From positions 13,225 through 77,224 of the forward strand of contig DASTWA010000004.1 in assembly GCA_035758825.1 (NCBI GenBank): 64,000 nt of DNA. The letters are read 5' to 3'. Numbering within the stretch: the stretch's first letter is position 1; each line of letters begins with the position of its first letter. This DNA comes from JARIHD01 sp035758825 (GTDB lineage Bacteria > Patescibacteriota > Saccharimonadia > Saccharimonadales > UBA4665). Below, piece by piece: positions 34,288-42,706 of the stretch. The position numbers were made by a program, and so were the translations under genes. The notes beneath the pieces were generated by a model. It was given only the letters and a program-made list of their open reading frames with translations. It did no database searches and had not been told where the DNA came from.

Positions 34288-36129
34288 CTATTCTACGGTG
34301 ACGGACTTGGCCAAGTTGCGTGGCCGGTCAACGTTGTAGCCTTTCTCGAGAGAGACATAGTAGGCGAAGAGCTGTTCGGCCAGGGCAATGAGCTGTGGTT
34401 GGGTTTGTTCCAGTGTCTTTGGAATGTAGATTACATCGTCGACCAGTTCCTTGATGTGACGGTTGCCCCTTGTGGCGATGGCGATAACCGGACCTTTGCG
34501 GGCGCGGATCTCCTCGATATTGGAGTAAGTCTTTTCCAGTAACGGAGAATCACAGGCCAGTGCAAACGTGGGGAAGTCGGGGTCGATCATGGCTAACGGG
34601 CCGTGTTTCATTTCGCCGGCAGCATAGCCTTCGGCATGAATATACGAGATTTCTTTGAGCTTGAGCGCGCCTTCAAGCGCACATGGAAATTCATAGCGCC
34701 GGCCAATGTATAAGAAGTCGCGGTGCTTGGCGTACTTTTTGGCCATGGCTTTTATGTGGTCGGCTTGGTTTAGGATGAGCTCGGCTTTCTCTGGAAGCGA
34801 GGCTAGCTCATTTAGGATGGGCTGGTAAAGGTCCGTGGTGGTATTGTTGCGGCTAAGCTCCAGAGCGATGAGGGTAAGGACGGTTACCTGGGCGATGAAT
34901 GCCTTTGTAGAAGCAACGGCTTGTTCGGGCCCGGCATGCAGATAAACGCCGGCATCCGTCAACCGCGCTATGGTCGACCCTACGGCATTTACTACGCCGA
35001 GACGGAGGATGCCGTGGCCTTCGACTTTCTTCAGAGCGGCGATCGTGTCGGCCGTCTCGCCGGATTGCGACAGTGCCAGCAAGGCCATGCTGCGGGTTAG
35101 CGGTTCGTTACGGTATTTGAATTCAGAAGCCAGCTGGACTTCTACGGGTATGCCGGCGATTTCCTCGATCAGGTATTCACCGACCAGCCCGGCGTAGTAC
35201 GAAGTGCCGCAGGCCACGATAACGATCCGCTCGATGTGGTTTAACTGTTGGCGGACGTTTTCGAGACCGCCCAGCTTGACTGTCGAATCCTCCAAACGGA
35301 TACGGCCGCGGATTGCCGCTCGGATTGTATCGGGCACTTCGTGCATCTCTTTGAGCATGAAGTGATCATAATGGCCTTTGCCCACGTTGCCATTATCAAA
35401 GGTGAGCGTCTCGCTTTTGCGTGTTACTTCTACGGCATGCCGGATGTTTTTGATTGAGTAGCCGTCAGTTTTGAGCACCGCCATCTCGTAGTCTTCGAGG
35501 TAGATGACTTCCTTGGTGTGCTCCATGATGGCGGTCGGGTCAGAGGCGATGATGTACTCCAGTTCGCCAATGCCGATCACCAGCGGGCTGGAAAGCCTGG
35601 CGGCATAAAGGGTGTCTGGTTCGTTAGTGGTGAAAGCAGCGATTGCATATGCCCCTTCCAGCTCGCCAAGGGCTGTTTCGAAAGCTTTCTTGAAGCTCTT
35701 GGTCCGACGATAATGGAAGTCTATTAAATGTGGGATGACCTCGGTATCGGTTTGGGAGATAAATGTATACCCAGCAGCTTCGAGCTTGGCCTTTAGGATG
35801 GCGAAGTTTTCGATAATGCCATTGTGCACTGCGTAGATGGTTTTATCGGTATTAAAGTGGGGATGCGCATTCTTGATATTGGGGGAACCATGGGTTGCCC
35901 AACGGGTATGGCCGATAGCGAGCGGCACTTTTTTATTGACGACTCCGGCCAAGACTTTGCGGACGTTGTCCACCTGGCCGACCTGCTTGGCAATATTGCC
36001 TGCCTTTTTGTCGTCCAAGTATGCCACGCCCGCAGAGTCGTAGCCCCTATATTCGAGGGATTGTAGTCCATCTAATACAAGCTTTACGCCGTTATGTTTA
36101 TTTCCAATATAGCCTACGATGCCGCACAT
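34288..36129 (-). CDS. glmS: Glutamine-fructose-6-phosphate aminotransferase
   Basis: A 613-residue enzyme with the normal GlmS architecture. The class II amidotransferase domain begins MCGIVGYIG (Cys2 becomes the nucleophile after Met removal) and contains HTRWATHGSP. Two SIS domains follow, with ACGTSYYAGL, LALSQSGETADT and a C-terminal PRNLAKSVTVE, the canonical ending. It makes glucosamine-6-P, the entry to UDP-GlcNAc for peptidoglycan and surface glycan. GGAGGG lies upstream of the ATG. Confidence 0.96.
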   Translation of the reverse strand: MCGIVGYIGNKHNGVKLVLDGLQSLEYRGYDSAGVAYLDDKKAGNIAKQVGQVDNVRKVLAGVVNKKVPLAIGHTRWATHGSPNIKNAHPHFNTDKTIYAVHNGIIENFAILKAKLEAAGYTFISQTDTEVIPHLIDFHYRRTKSFKKAFETALGELEGAYAIAAFTTNEPDTLYAARLSSPLVIGIGELEYIIASDPTAIMEHTKEVIYLEDYEMAVLKTDGYSIKNIRHAVEVTRKSETLTFDNGNVGKGHYDHFMLKEMHEVPDTIRAAIRGRIRLEDSTVKLGGLENVRQQLNHIERIVIVACGTSYYAGLVGEYLIEEIAGIPVEVQLASEFKYRNEPLTRSMALLALSQSGETADTIAALKKVEGHGILRLGVVNAVGSTIARLTDAGVYLHAGPEQAVASTKAFIAQVTVLTLIALELSRNNTTTDLYQPILNELASLPEKAELILNQADHIKAMAKKYAKHRDFLYIGRRYEFPCALEGALKLKEISYIHAEGYAAGEMKHGPLAMIDPDFPTFALACDSPLLEKTYSNIEEIRARKGPVIAIATRGNRHIKELVDDVIYIPKTLEQTQPQLIALAEQLFAYYVSLEKGYNVDRPRNLAKSVTVE

Positions 36130-36237
36130 GCCGCCCTCCGATGTCTGTAGTTATATGATGGTCGTACTACCTAGGCTACGCCCCGCCAGATACCGCAGCA
36201 AGAGCGATTGGCTGACATTTATTGACAAACTTTGAAA

Positions 36238-37353
36238 CTAAGATGTTACTTTGGCAATAATATCGCGCAATTTTTTCTGGAATGTCTCAGGCGAAAAGGT
36301 CTCGGCCTGCCGCCTGATTGTTTGTTCGTTGAAGGTCTCGGCCTCACTCCTAGTGATGGCTTCGCACAGGGAATCTACTGTCTGCTCGTCGAAAAAGACA
36401 CCAGTCTTTCCTTCCTGGACATAGTCGAGCGCCCCGCCCCGGCGGTAGGCTATGACCGGCGTGCCGCTGGCTAGCGCTTCGACTGGCGTTACGCCAAAGT
36501 CTTCGTAGGCTGCAAATAAGAATGCTTTGGCTTTGGCCATGTGTTTCGGCATTTCTTCGTCGGAAACGTATGAAGGGAAGGTAACCGTGGGCCCAGCTAT
36601 GGATACAAGCCGGCTGTGTTCGGGGCCGCTGCCGATAACTGTCAGTGGCACGCCCAGCCTGGTGCAGGCTTCCACGATCAGATCGGTGCGTTTATAGGGT
36701 GTTTGCCTTCCGGCGGTCACGTAGCCAGTGCGTTTGGTTTTGCCGGCCTTGCTGGGCGAGAAGCGGTGGATATCAATTGGCGGGTGGATAACAATCGAAT
36801 CCCTTTTGTAGTACTGCTTGATTTCGGCTTGCGTGTGGGTAGAGTTAGCCACAAAAAAGTCGGGCCGTTTCGATGCCCGAAGATCCCAGCGGCGAAGCGG
36901 GCCGACCAGCAGCCGAAGCCCCAGGCGGGCCAGGGGGTCGAAAACCCCAAAACCCGGGTGCTTAAGGTACTGGTCATAATGACGCCAATAATAGTGGGTG
37001 GGCGCGTGGCAGTAACAAATGTGGGTGACGCCTTTTGGCGTGCGGATCCCTTTTGCTTCGCCATTGCCTGAACTGCTGATGACCAGATCGTATCCAGAAA
37101 GGTCCAGATGTGTAAACCACCAGATGCGCAGCACTCCTACAAATTTACGGACCTTCGAAAACGGCCAACGTTGCAGGAAGCCAGTGACTACCTTGCCGTC
37201 CAGGCGCTGCCGCCATTCATCGGTGCAGTATGAAGTATAGATTGGTGCGTCGGGGAACATCTGGTGCAGCTCGTACACCACACGTTCTGCGCCGCCGCCG
37301 ACCAGCCAGTCATGGACGATGGCTACTTTTAGAGGAGACTTTTTATCTGGCAT
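36238..37353 (-). CDS. Glycosyltransferase family 4
   Basis: A 371-residue GT-B enzyme: VAIVHDWLVGGGAERVVYEL at the N-terminus, HICYCHAPTHYYW, then GRQTPYKRTDLIVEAC and AAYEDFGVTPVEALASGTPV (E-x7-E) at the C-terminus. The WbaZ/mannosyltransferase-like opening (VHDWLVGGGAE) is common in transferases that act right after the initiating sugar-phosphate transferase, which is the upstream gene, overlapping by one base (TAATG). Confidence 0.91.
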   Translation of the reverse strand: MPDKKSPLKVAIVHDWLVGGGAERVVYELHQMFPDAPIYTSYCTDEWRQRLDGKVVTGFLQRWPFSKVRKFVGVLRIWWFTHLDLSGYDLVISSSGNGEAKGIRTPKGVTHICYCHAPTHYYWRHYDQYLKHPGFGVFDPLARLGLRLLVGPLRRWDLRASKRPDFFVANSTHTQAEIKQYYKRDSIVIHPPIDIHRFSPSKAGKTKRTGYVTAGRQTPYKRTDLIVEACTRLGVPLTVIGSGPEHSRLVSIAGPTVTFPSYVSDEEMPKHMAKAKAFLFAAYEDFGVTPVEALASGTPVIAYRRGGALDYVQEGKTGVFFDEQTVDSLCEAITRSEAETFNEQTIRRQAETFSPETFQKKLRDIIAKVTS

Positions 37354-38783
37354 TATCTAGCTCCACGGCCGCCAAAAACGGCCCGTATTGTTTTGGCCAG
37401 GATAACCAGGTCCAGCCAAAGGCTCCAGTTCTGCACGTAGTACAGGTCTATTGCCCGCCGCTCCTCGAAGGTTATATCCCGTCGGCCAGAGACCACAGCG
37501 AGGCCTGTCATGCCGGTCTTGACGCTCAACATCAGGCTTTTCTTTTCGTAGTTCGTCAGCTCAAAAGGCTCAAGCGGCCGAGGACCCACCAGGCTCATGT
37601 CGCCTTTTATGACATTAAAGAGCTGCGGCAGTTCATCCAGGCTGGTTTTACGGAGGAACCTGCCCAGTTTCGAAATCCTTGGGTCGTCCTCTAAGAAGTC
37701 ACCGTTGGCACGGTACTGCTTGGCAAGTTCCGGCCGGCCCATCTTGGCGAAGCCTTCCTCCGGGGTCATGCGGTGGTAGGCATGGAGTTGGGTGCGGAAT
37801 TTGTAGATTCTAATCTTATTTCCGAAACGCCCAAGCCGCGTGTTCCGCCAGATAGGGTCGCCATGGTCGAATAGCATGATGACGCAAATGATAGCCATGA
37901 CAGGGAGTGCCAGGATAAGTAGCAGTACACCGAAGAAAAGATCAAAAAGACGCTTCACGACCCGGCCCCAGCCAAAGAGCGCGGTTTGGTGGACTGTAAT
38001 AACCGGCATCGAGGAGCGGAAGAGCTCGACCTCGAGATTGCCCACGAACAATCCGCTGTTGGCCGGCACAAACCGGTAGCTCACATGGTTCTCCTGGGCA
38101 TAGGCGAGGATTTCAGCATTCTTGGATTCATCGGCGTAGAGTTCAGTTTGGATGATGCCGTGCAATTCGGATTTGTTTTCTTTGAGGAACTGCTTAAAGG
38201 AGCTATAAGTGGTTACTGGCCGCCCGGCAATAGTTCGCTTTTGGCCAACAATCCCGACTATCTTGTAGCCAGATCGGCGGCTGTCGGCCAGCCAATCCAC
38301 CAGCTCGACTGTAGTCGGGGCATTACCAACCAAAAGGACCTTGGTGAGGCCGATGTCATACGAAAACAGCTGGACTCTGACGAGCCGAGCCAGGTTACGG
38401 AAAACAAGCAGGAACAGGAAGCCGAATGCAAAACCGTAAATCGGCACCAGACGGGCCGGGAAGATTGGCTCCTGGGCTACGAAATCCCAGAATACAACGA
38501 TGAGCAATCCGACAAACGAGCCCACGAGCAGGCGCCCAAACTCTTTAAAGCGTTTTTCGTAGATGCTGGTGTTGTAAAGGCCGAGCCAGGCAAAAATTAG
38601 AATCCATAGGGGCAGTACCGTAAGGAAGATACTGAGGTAGGTCATGGCTCCAATCGGTTCGATAAGCGGCCGGGGGTCAATCTTTACGCGTAATATGTAA
38701 GCGGCCACGAATGCGGCCACAAGGGCCAAGAAGTCTCCCACGATTAAGCCGACGTTATAAATGAGAGAAAGATTGTTTTTCAT
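37353..38783 (-). CDS. Initiating polyprenyl-phosphate sugar-1-phosphate transferase (WbaP/WcaJ type)
   Basis: 476 residues from ATG 38783 (GTG seven codons earlier is possible). Four N-terminal membrane helices and a CoA-binding-like domain are followed by a fifth membrane segment near 285 and the catalytic domain. That contains KIRIYKFRTQ, FLRKTSLDELPQLFNVIKGDMSLVGPRP and ERRAIDLYYVQNWSLWLDL. It transfers a sugar phosphate to undecaprenyl phosphate and so starts glycan synthesis. TACAAT (reverse of 38795-38800) is 11 bases from the ATG. Confidence 0.94.
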   Translation of the reverse strand: MKNNLSLIYNVGLIVGDFLALVAAFVAAYILRVKIDPRPLIEPIGAMTYLSIFLTVLPLWILIFAWLGLYNTSIYEKRFKEFGRLLVGSFVGLLIVVFWDFVAQEPIFPARLVPIYGFAFGFLFLLVFRNLARLVRVQLFSYDIGLTKVLLVGNAPTTVELVDWLADSRRSGYKIVGIVGQKRTIAGRPVTTYSSFKQFLKENKSELHGIIQTELYADESKNAEILAYAQENHVSYRFVPANSGLFVGNLEVELFRSSMPVITVHQTALFGWGRVVKRLFDLFFGVLLLILALPVMAIICVIMLFDHGDPIWRNTRLGRFGNKIRIYKFRTQLHAYHRMTPEEGFAKMGRPELAKQYRANGDFLEDDPRISKLGRFLRKTSLDELPQLFNVIKGDMSLVGPRPLEPFELTNYEKKSLMLSVKTGMTGLAVVSGRRDITFEERRAIDLYYVQNWSLWLDLVILAKTIRAVFGGRGAR

Positions 38784-38888
38784 AGCTTTGTAATATTGTA
38801 TCACTCCTCGTCAGATAAGTTTTGTCTGGTATCTGATGCCATTTTGTTCACAAACAAGTGACTTTGGGTGCGTTATACTGGTATAAGG

Positions 38889-39332
38889 ATGAAACGGTCC
38901 GACTTTCGTCTTTCACGTCACAACGTTGTCCAATTTCTCGAGTACATGATCGGGGGAGGCGTCTATTTTTGGTCCGGATATATGGTGTTCGCCATCTGTT
39001 ATAGCGGATTTGGCTGGAAGTGGCTGCCAGCCAAGATGGTGGCCGATGTCGTCGGCTGGACGCTCAATTATCTTATCCAGCGCTACTGGGCGTTCAATAA
39101 TAAGTCCCTCCGAAGCCACGAAGCCCGGACGGCTGGCCGCTATGCAGCGGTTACTATCGTAAATCTCGGTCTTGACTACCTCATTATCTGGGGGCTTCAG
39201 AATTTGGGCGTCAGTCCATATATCGGTTTCTTTGTTTCTGCGGCGTTCTTTACTGTATGGAACTATTTCTGGTATCGCTTCTGGGTATTCTTTGGTAAAC
39301 GTAAGTACGAATCGGGAGTCGCGCATGGCTAA
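38889..39332 (+). CDS. GtrA-family membrane protein
   Basis: A 147-residue protein from ATG 38889, with four membrane segments and the GtrA pattern: VVQFLEYMIGGGVYFWSGYMVF, then VADVVGWTLNYLIQRYWAF and FFVSAAFFTVWNYFWYRFWVF. GtrA proteins help move polyprenyl-phosphate-linked sugars across the membrane. TATACT (38874-38879) lies nine bases before the ATG. It overlaps the next gene by eight bases. Confidence 0.88.
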   Translation: MKRSDFRLSRHNVVQFLEYMIGGGVYFWSGYMVFAICYSGFGWKWLPAKMVADVVGWTLNYLIQRYWAFNNKSLRSHEARTAGRYAAVTIVNLGLDYLIIWGLQNLGVSPYIGFFVSAAFFTVWNYFWYRFWVFFGKRKYESGVAHG

Positions 39333-39777
39333 CACGGTCCGACCAACAAAAAAACAACGGGAACTACTAACATTCATCGAACAGTTTATAGGGGAACATG
39401 GTTATAGTCCGAGTTATCGGGAGATTATGTCCGGGCTTAACTATACGTCGGTGGCAACAGTCGCCCTGCACATAAATAACCTCATCAAGCGCGGCCACTT
39501 GCGCAAGCGGGACCACTCGGCTCGCTCGCTCGAAGTAACTTCATCGTCGGAAGATTTAAAGGTTACCAGCAATACGGTCAAGCCGGGCGAAGAGAAGTGG
39601 CTGGTAGAGAAGGTCGAGCACTTGTTTGGCGAGATCGAGAGCCTGGGCGAGATAACGCAAGAGCATCTGGACCAATTAAACGTACTCGTGGGGGCTTTGC
39701 GCGTCCTTAATCTGGAAGGGGCGGCGCAAAGCTTTTTGCCCCGGCTGACCTCGCTCAAGCAGAGAATCTCTTCCTAG
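39325..39777 (+). CDS. LexA-like winged-helix protein lacking the peptidase domain
   Basis: A 150-residue protein. Residues about 5-75 match the LexA DNA-binding domain: TKKQRELLTFIEQFIGEHGYSPSYREIMSGLNYTSVATVALHINNLIKRGHL. The Ser/Lys self-cleavage domain of LexA is absent. In its place is a helical ~70-residue segment (EEKWLVEKVEHLFGEIESLG and onward). It cannot be inactivated by RecA-stimulated autocleavage. It starts inside the end of the GtrA gene, so it is co-expressed with it. A repressor with a different signal or partner is inferred. Confidence 0.85.
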   Translation: MANTVRPTKKQRELLTFIEQFIGEHGYSPSYREIMSGLNYTSVATVALHINNLIKRGHLRKRDHSARSLEVTSSSEDLKVTSNTVKPGEEKWLVEKVEHLFGEIESLGEITQEHLDQLNVLVGALRVLNLEGAAQSFLPRLTSLKQRISS

Positions 39778-39844
39778 ATAGCGTTTTGTAGGCAAAATCA
39801 CACCATACATGTGGTGCAGACACATGCTACTATTGAGGTACATT

Positions 39845-39965
39845 TAACAAGGTTAAGCTGGAAGTTGGTGAGATCCCAACACTGTGCCGCAACGGTGATT
39901 CGCTTCGCGATAAGTCCGATACAGCTACTGGCCATTTACTTTCCCGAGCAGGAAGCAAGGTTATA
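39845..39965 (+). promoter_or_regulatory. Cobalamin riboswitch
   Basis: The conserved core is readable. GTTGG (39864-39868) pairs with CCAAC (39876-39880) around the T-loop-like GTGAGATC. GCCGCAACGGTGA (39886-39898) is the near-invariant junction element. AAGTCCGAT (39912-39920) matches the start of the B12 box. The order and spacing fit the cobalamin family (RF00174). A hairpin with T-run follows before the start codon of the downstream gene. Boundaries of the peripheral stems are approximate. Confidence 0.85.
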
Positions 39966-39981
39966 CTTAGAGACCCGCCGA

Positions 39982-40007
39982 AACCTGCCCCGAAAGAGCA
40001 GGTTTTT
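39982..40007 (+). terminator. Riboswitch expression-platform hairpin
   Basis: Arms AACCTGC (39982-39988) and GCAGGTT (39998-40004) with a nine-base loop, then further T residues. It can act as an intrinsic terminator. Its 3' arm also holds GCAGG, the only ribosome-binding-site candidate for the ATG at 40010, so the same hairpin can block translation. Confidence 0.75.
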
Positions 40008-40009
40008 GT

Positions 40010-41704
40010 ATGGGGGAATTACAACCAGCGTTACATCTAGACCCGGCAAATGAAGCCGAATTTATTCTCTTTGACCAAGAACTGCAGGACCGTTACGGCG
40101 AGGCTTTTAGGTCTATTGATGAACGCTGCCTGACTGAAATCGACCATCTATACCGCTTTATGCGGGATGACGGCACTTGCCCCGACGAAGTGTTAGAGGC
40201 AGTCCAGATTAACCTTATGACGGCAGTCAAGGAAGCGGCCATGCCATACGCGGTTTCGACGACCCACCAGGAGTACCGCGATGGAACGTTTTGGTGGCTC
40301 GACCAGACGCCCCGTCAGGTAGCGGAAAGTGGATACAAATTCCACAAGCATCCGGCGGCCATCGAGCGCGTGCATGTGGAAGTTGCAGAGGCCGATGACA
40401 TTGAGCATAACCTCAGGCCCGGTTTTATTAAGATCCTAATTTCTCCGAAGATGTCGTCCAAAGACGCCCCCTACGAGGTAGCCAAGAGCGAGCACCTGGG
40501 CGACGACGATATGATTCGCATCCATATGCTTAATTGCGACGATGACGGACAGGTTAAGGGCAAGTATATGCAGTCAGTACTGGTGCGGGATGTCCCGCTT
40601 GAGGCGTGGGTGCGTATGTTCCAAGACTCCAACAATATTTTTGGCCGGTCATTCGAACTTCGTGATCCGGAATCGGCACTTTCTATTATGGAGCTTCATA
40701 AGGACCTGGAGCTTCCGGCTGAGGCTTTGCCCGAGGGGACAGTCAGTCTTATAGATGCTGTCCTCCCTTACTTGGATAAGGAGCAAAGGCGGAAAGTCGA
40801 ATCCCAGCTCCTACTATTCAGGGACGACCAAGAATCCATCCACCAGAAGGCTGAGCTTATTGCTGCCCGCTGGCTGCATTTTGAACTCGAAATGGCCAAG
40901 AGCCTTAAGCAGGGGGTTGCAAGCGAAGAGGTACAGCGCTTCGTCTTTGGTTTGCAGCACGAGTGGGGTGAAGATACGCTCAACGTACTACAGTCTTTGT
41001 CCCGAAGTGATGGCGGGTTTTCGATGACCCGTGAGCTTGCCGTTAGGATAGAGAAGGCCAAGCAAAAGACGCTGTGGGTTTCGGCGGCGGTAGTAACTCA
41101 AAACCAGGAAGTTATTAAGCAGTTGGACGAAGGGACGGTGCAGCAGATCTATGTTAACGAGATGCTGATACAGCAGATGATGCAGGAGGGGTATAGCCAT
41201 CATGACATCCGGGCTATCGAAACTAGCAATAACCAAATTGTTGCGAGCCAGGAAGTGGCGGTCGGGGGCGGCTGTGCCGGCGATAATAACGCCGATTTAG
41301 GACCAAGCAAGAATGGTCCTGACGGAAGCTCCTCTACTGCCAGCGAAGCAACAGGCGCAAATGGCGGTTCGGCCAGGGTGAATTCTCAGGGGAAAGAGAA
41401 GTGGAAATGGAAGAGCGGGGTATGCCGTATCAACGAGTGCCCATCCCGGCCACGGACAACTTTAGTAGGTCCTTGTGAAGTGTGTACTTGCTGCCAGCGC
41501 ATCTTTGACAATGGCGGCAATCCAAGTATGGTCTACGGGAAAGGCAAGTCAGCGCGAGTGGATGGGCCAGCCAAAAAGGCCGCCGAAGCCCAGGCTGCAG
41601 CCGAGAGTGATCCGGATTTTGACAAGGAGGCCCGGGAGTTCTTTGCCGAAGAAGAGCCCAAGAGGCCCTCGGCGGCGGGCAGCCTGGCGGTAGCCAATGC
41701 TTGA
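40010..41704 (+). CDS. Unrecognised protein under cobalamin riboswitch control
   Basis: A 564-residue, acidic, mostly helical soluble protein without a signal peptide or membrane segment. Residues about 1-415 form the main body, with several DD-rich turns (HLGDDDMIRIHMLNCDDDGQ). Residues about 415-450 are a Gly/Ser/Asn-rich linker starting at a GGGCAG motif. A small Cys-rich module follows (about 460-500): CRINECPSRP, then GPCEVCTCCQRIF, a possible metal-binding finger. The tail is Ala/Glu-rich. No known B12 enzyme or transporter motif was found. The riboswitch implies it is lowered when cobalamin is plentiful, so a role in B12 scavenging or a B12-independent substitute is inferred. Confidence 0.85.
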   Translation: MGELQPALHLDPANEAEFILFDQELQDRYGEAFRSIDERCLTEIDHLYRFMRDDGTCPDEVLEAVQINLMTAVKEAAMPYAVSTTHQEYRDGTFWWLDQTPRQVAESGYKFHKHPAAIERVHVEVAEADDIEHNLRPGFIKILISPKMSSKDAPYEVAKSEHLGDDDMIRIHMLNCDDDGQVKGKYMQSVLVRDVPLEAWVRMFQDSNNIFGRSFELRDPESALSIMELHKDLELPAEALPEGTVSLIDAVLPYLDKEQRRKVESQLLLFRDDQESIHQKAELIAARWLHFELEMAKSLKQGVASEEVQRFVFGLQHEWGEDTLNVLQSLSRSDGGFSMTRELAVRIEKAKQKTLWVSAAVVTQNQEVIKQLDEGTVQQIYVNEMLIQQMMQEGYSHHDIRAIETSNNQIVASQEVAVGGGCAGDNNADLGPSKNGPDGSSSTASEATGANGGSARVNSQGKEKWKWKSGVCRINECPSRPRTTLVGPCEVCTCCQRIFDNGGNPSMVYGKGKSARVDGPAKKAAEAQAAAESDPDFDKEAREFFAEEEPKRPSAAGSLAVANA

Positions 41705-41842
41705 CAAGCATAAGCGGTCTTAGTACCATGGTACGTACTCGGGTAGCGAAGTGTTTTCGCTGAGAGACAAAAAGAGGTTTTAAAAACAAAATAAGGGAGC
41801 GGGTTTGTATTTTCTAAAAATACAGGCTCGGTGGAGGATGTG

Positions 41843-41935
41843 ATGTCCGTCAAAATAAAAATTATCCGTTCCAAGCCGGCACGGGTGCCGGTTACGGTTC
41901 GCCGGCCGTCCTGGCAGGAGTTTCTGAGATACTAA
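41843..41935 (+). CDS. 30-residue basic small protein
   Basis: ATG 41843 with GGAGG seven bases upstream. It encodes MSVKIKIIRSKPARVPVTVR followed by RPSWQEFLRY, and its stop merges with a strong terminator. The 138 bases before it hold two short hairpins (AGCGAA/TTCGCT near 41745 and GTATTTT/AAAATAC near 41804) but no other gene. It could be translated from the riboswitch transcript. No family known; the well-placed site and terminator argue for a real small gene. Confidence 0.5.
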   Translation: MSVKIKIIRSKPARVPVTVRRPSWQEFLRY

Positions 41936-41964
41936 AAAAGGCTGCGTTATTCGCAGCCTTTTTT
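41934..41964. terminator. Bidirectional intrinsic terminator
   Basis: Stem GGCTGCG (41940-41946) / CGCAGCC (41952-41958), loop of five, flanked by six A residues on the left and six T residues on the right. It can end both the plus-strand riboswitch/small-ORF transcript and the minus-strand DsbA-like gene. Confidence 0.9.
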
Positions 41965-41987
41965 AGTGGCTTAGGTGCGCGTGGCAG

Positions 41988-42626
41988 TTATTGGTTCTTT
42001 GTCAGGGCTTCGTCGATGAGCTTGGAAAATTCGTCTACGCTGCTGGCTTGAATTTTCTTGCCGTTAAGAAAGTACGTCGGGGTAGACATCGTTTCACCGG
42101 TCTTTTCGAACTTGTCCTTGTCGGCGTTAATCCGGGCATTGACCTTGCTGCTGGCAAAATCTGTTTTGAACTTGTCGATGTTCAGGCCAAGCTGTTGGGC
42201 ATAGCTAGTAAAGATCGCATTGGCGGTATTGGAGCTGGACCATTCGTTTTGTTTTTCGTAGAGGAGGTCGTGCATTTCCCAAAACTTGCCCTGTTCGTCG
42301 GCAGCCTCGGCAGCCCGGGCGGCAGCAAAGGCATTCTGGTGGATTTGGTTTAGCGGCAGGTTGAGGAATTGGAATTTAATCTGCCCCTGGTATTTCTCGA
42401 CCACCTGCTTAATGATTACATAGTATTGGGCGCAGTACGGACATTGGTAATCACCATACTCGAGCAGGGTGACTTTGGAGTCTAACTTGCCTTTAACATG
42501 TTCGGTGGCTGCTGCTTTGGTGTTGCCGGATGGGTTGTCCTCTTTGTTGTCCCCGCCGTTGATCCATAAAAGACCGATGAAGATGGCGATAATAATACTC
42601 ACGATTGCCCAAAAGCGTTTGTCCAT
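41988..42626 (-). CDS. DsbA-like thiol oxidoreductase, membrane-anchored
   Basis: A 212-residue protein. An N-terminal anchor (about 5-22, WAIVSIIIAIFIGLLWI) precedes a thioredoxin-fold domain with VTLLEYGDYQCPYCAQYY (CPYC active site near residue 65-68), an inserted helical region, and STPTYFLNGKK with the cis-proline. It probably forms disulfides in exported proteins; several predicted surface proteins in this window are rich in cysteine. AAGGAG lies before the ATG. Confidence 0.92.
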   Translation of the reverse strand: MDKRFWAIVSIIIAIFIGLLWINGGDNKEDNPSGNTKAAATEHVKGKLDSKVTLLEYGDYQCPYCAQYYVIIKQVVEKYQGQIKFQFLNLPLNQIHQNAFAAARAAEAADEQGKFWEMHDLLYEKQNEWSSSNTANAIFTSYAQQLGLNIDKFKTDFASSKVNARINADKDKFEKTGETMSTPTYFLNGKKIQASSVDEFSKLIDEALTKNQ

Positions 42627-42706
42627 TGCTTAATTCTCCTTTTGTGTAAGTATAACATCTTAGGCCTTTACGTTTGCTGTAATAAACATCGTGGTAAGAT
42701 GAAAGC

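Noticed and set aside
39172..39324. N-terminal extension of the LexA-like protein
   Set aside because: It overlaps GtrA coding sequence out of frame; LexA-type proteins start at the MANTVRPTKKQREL position.
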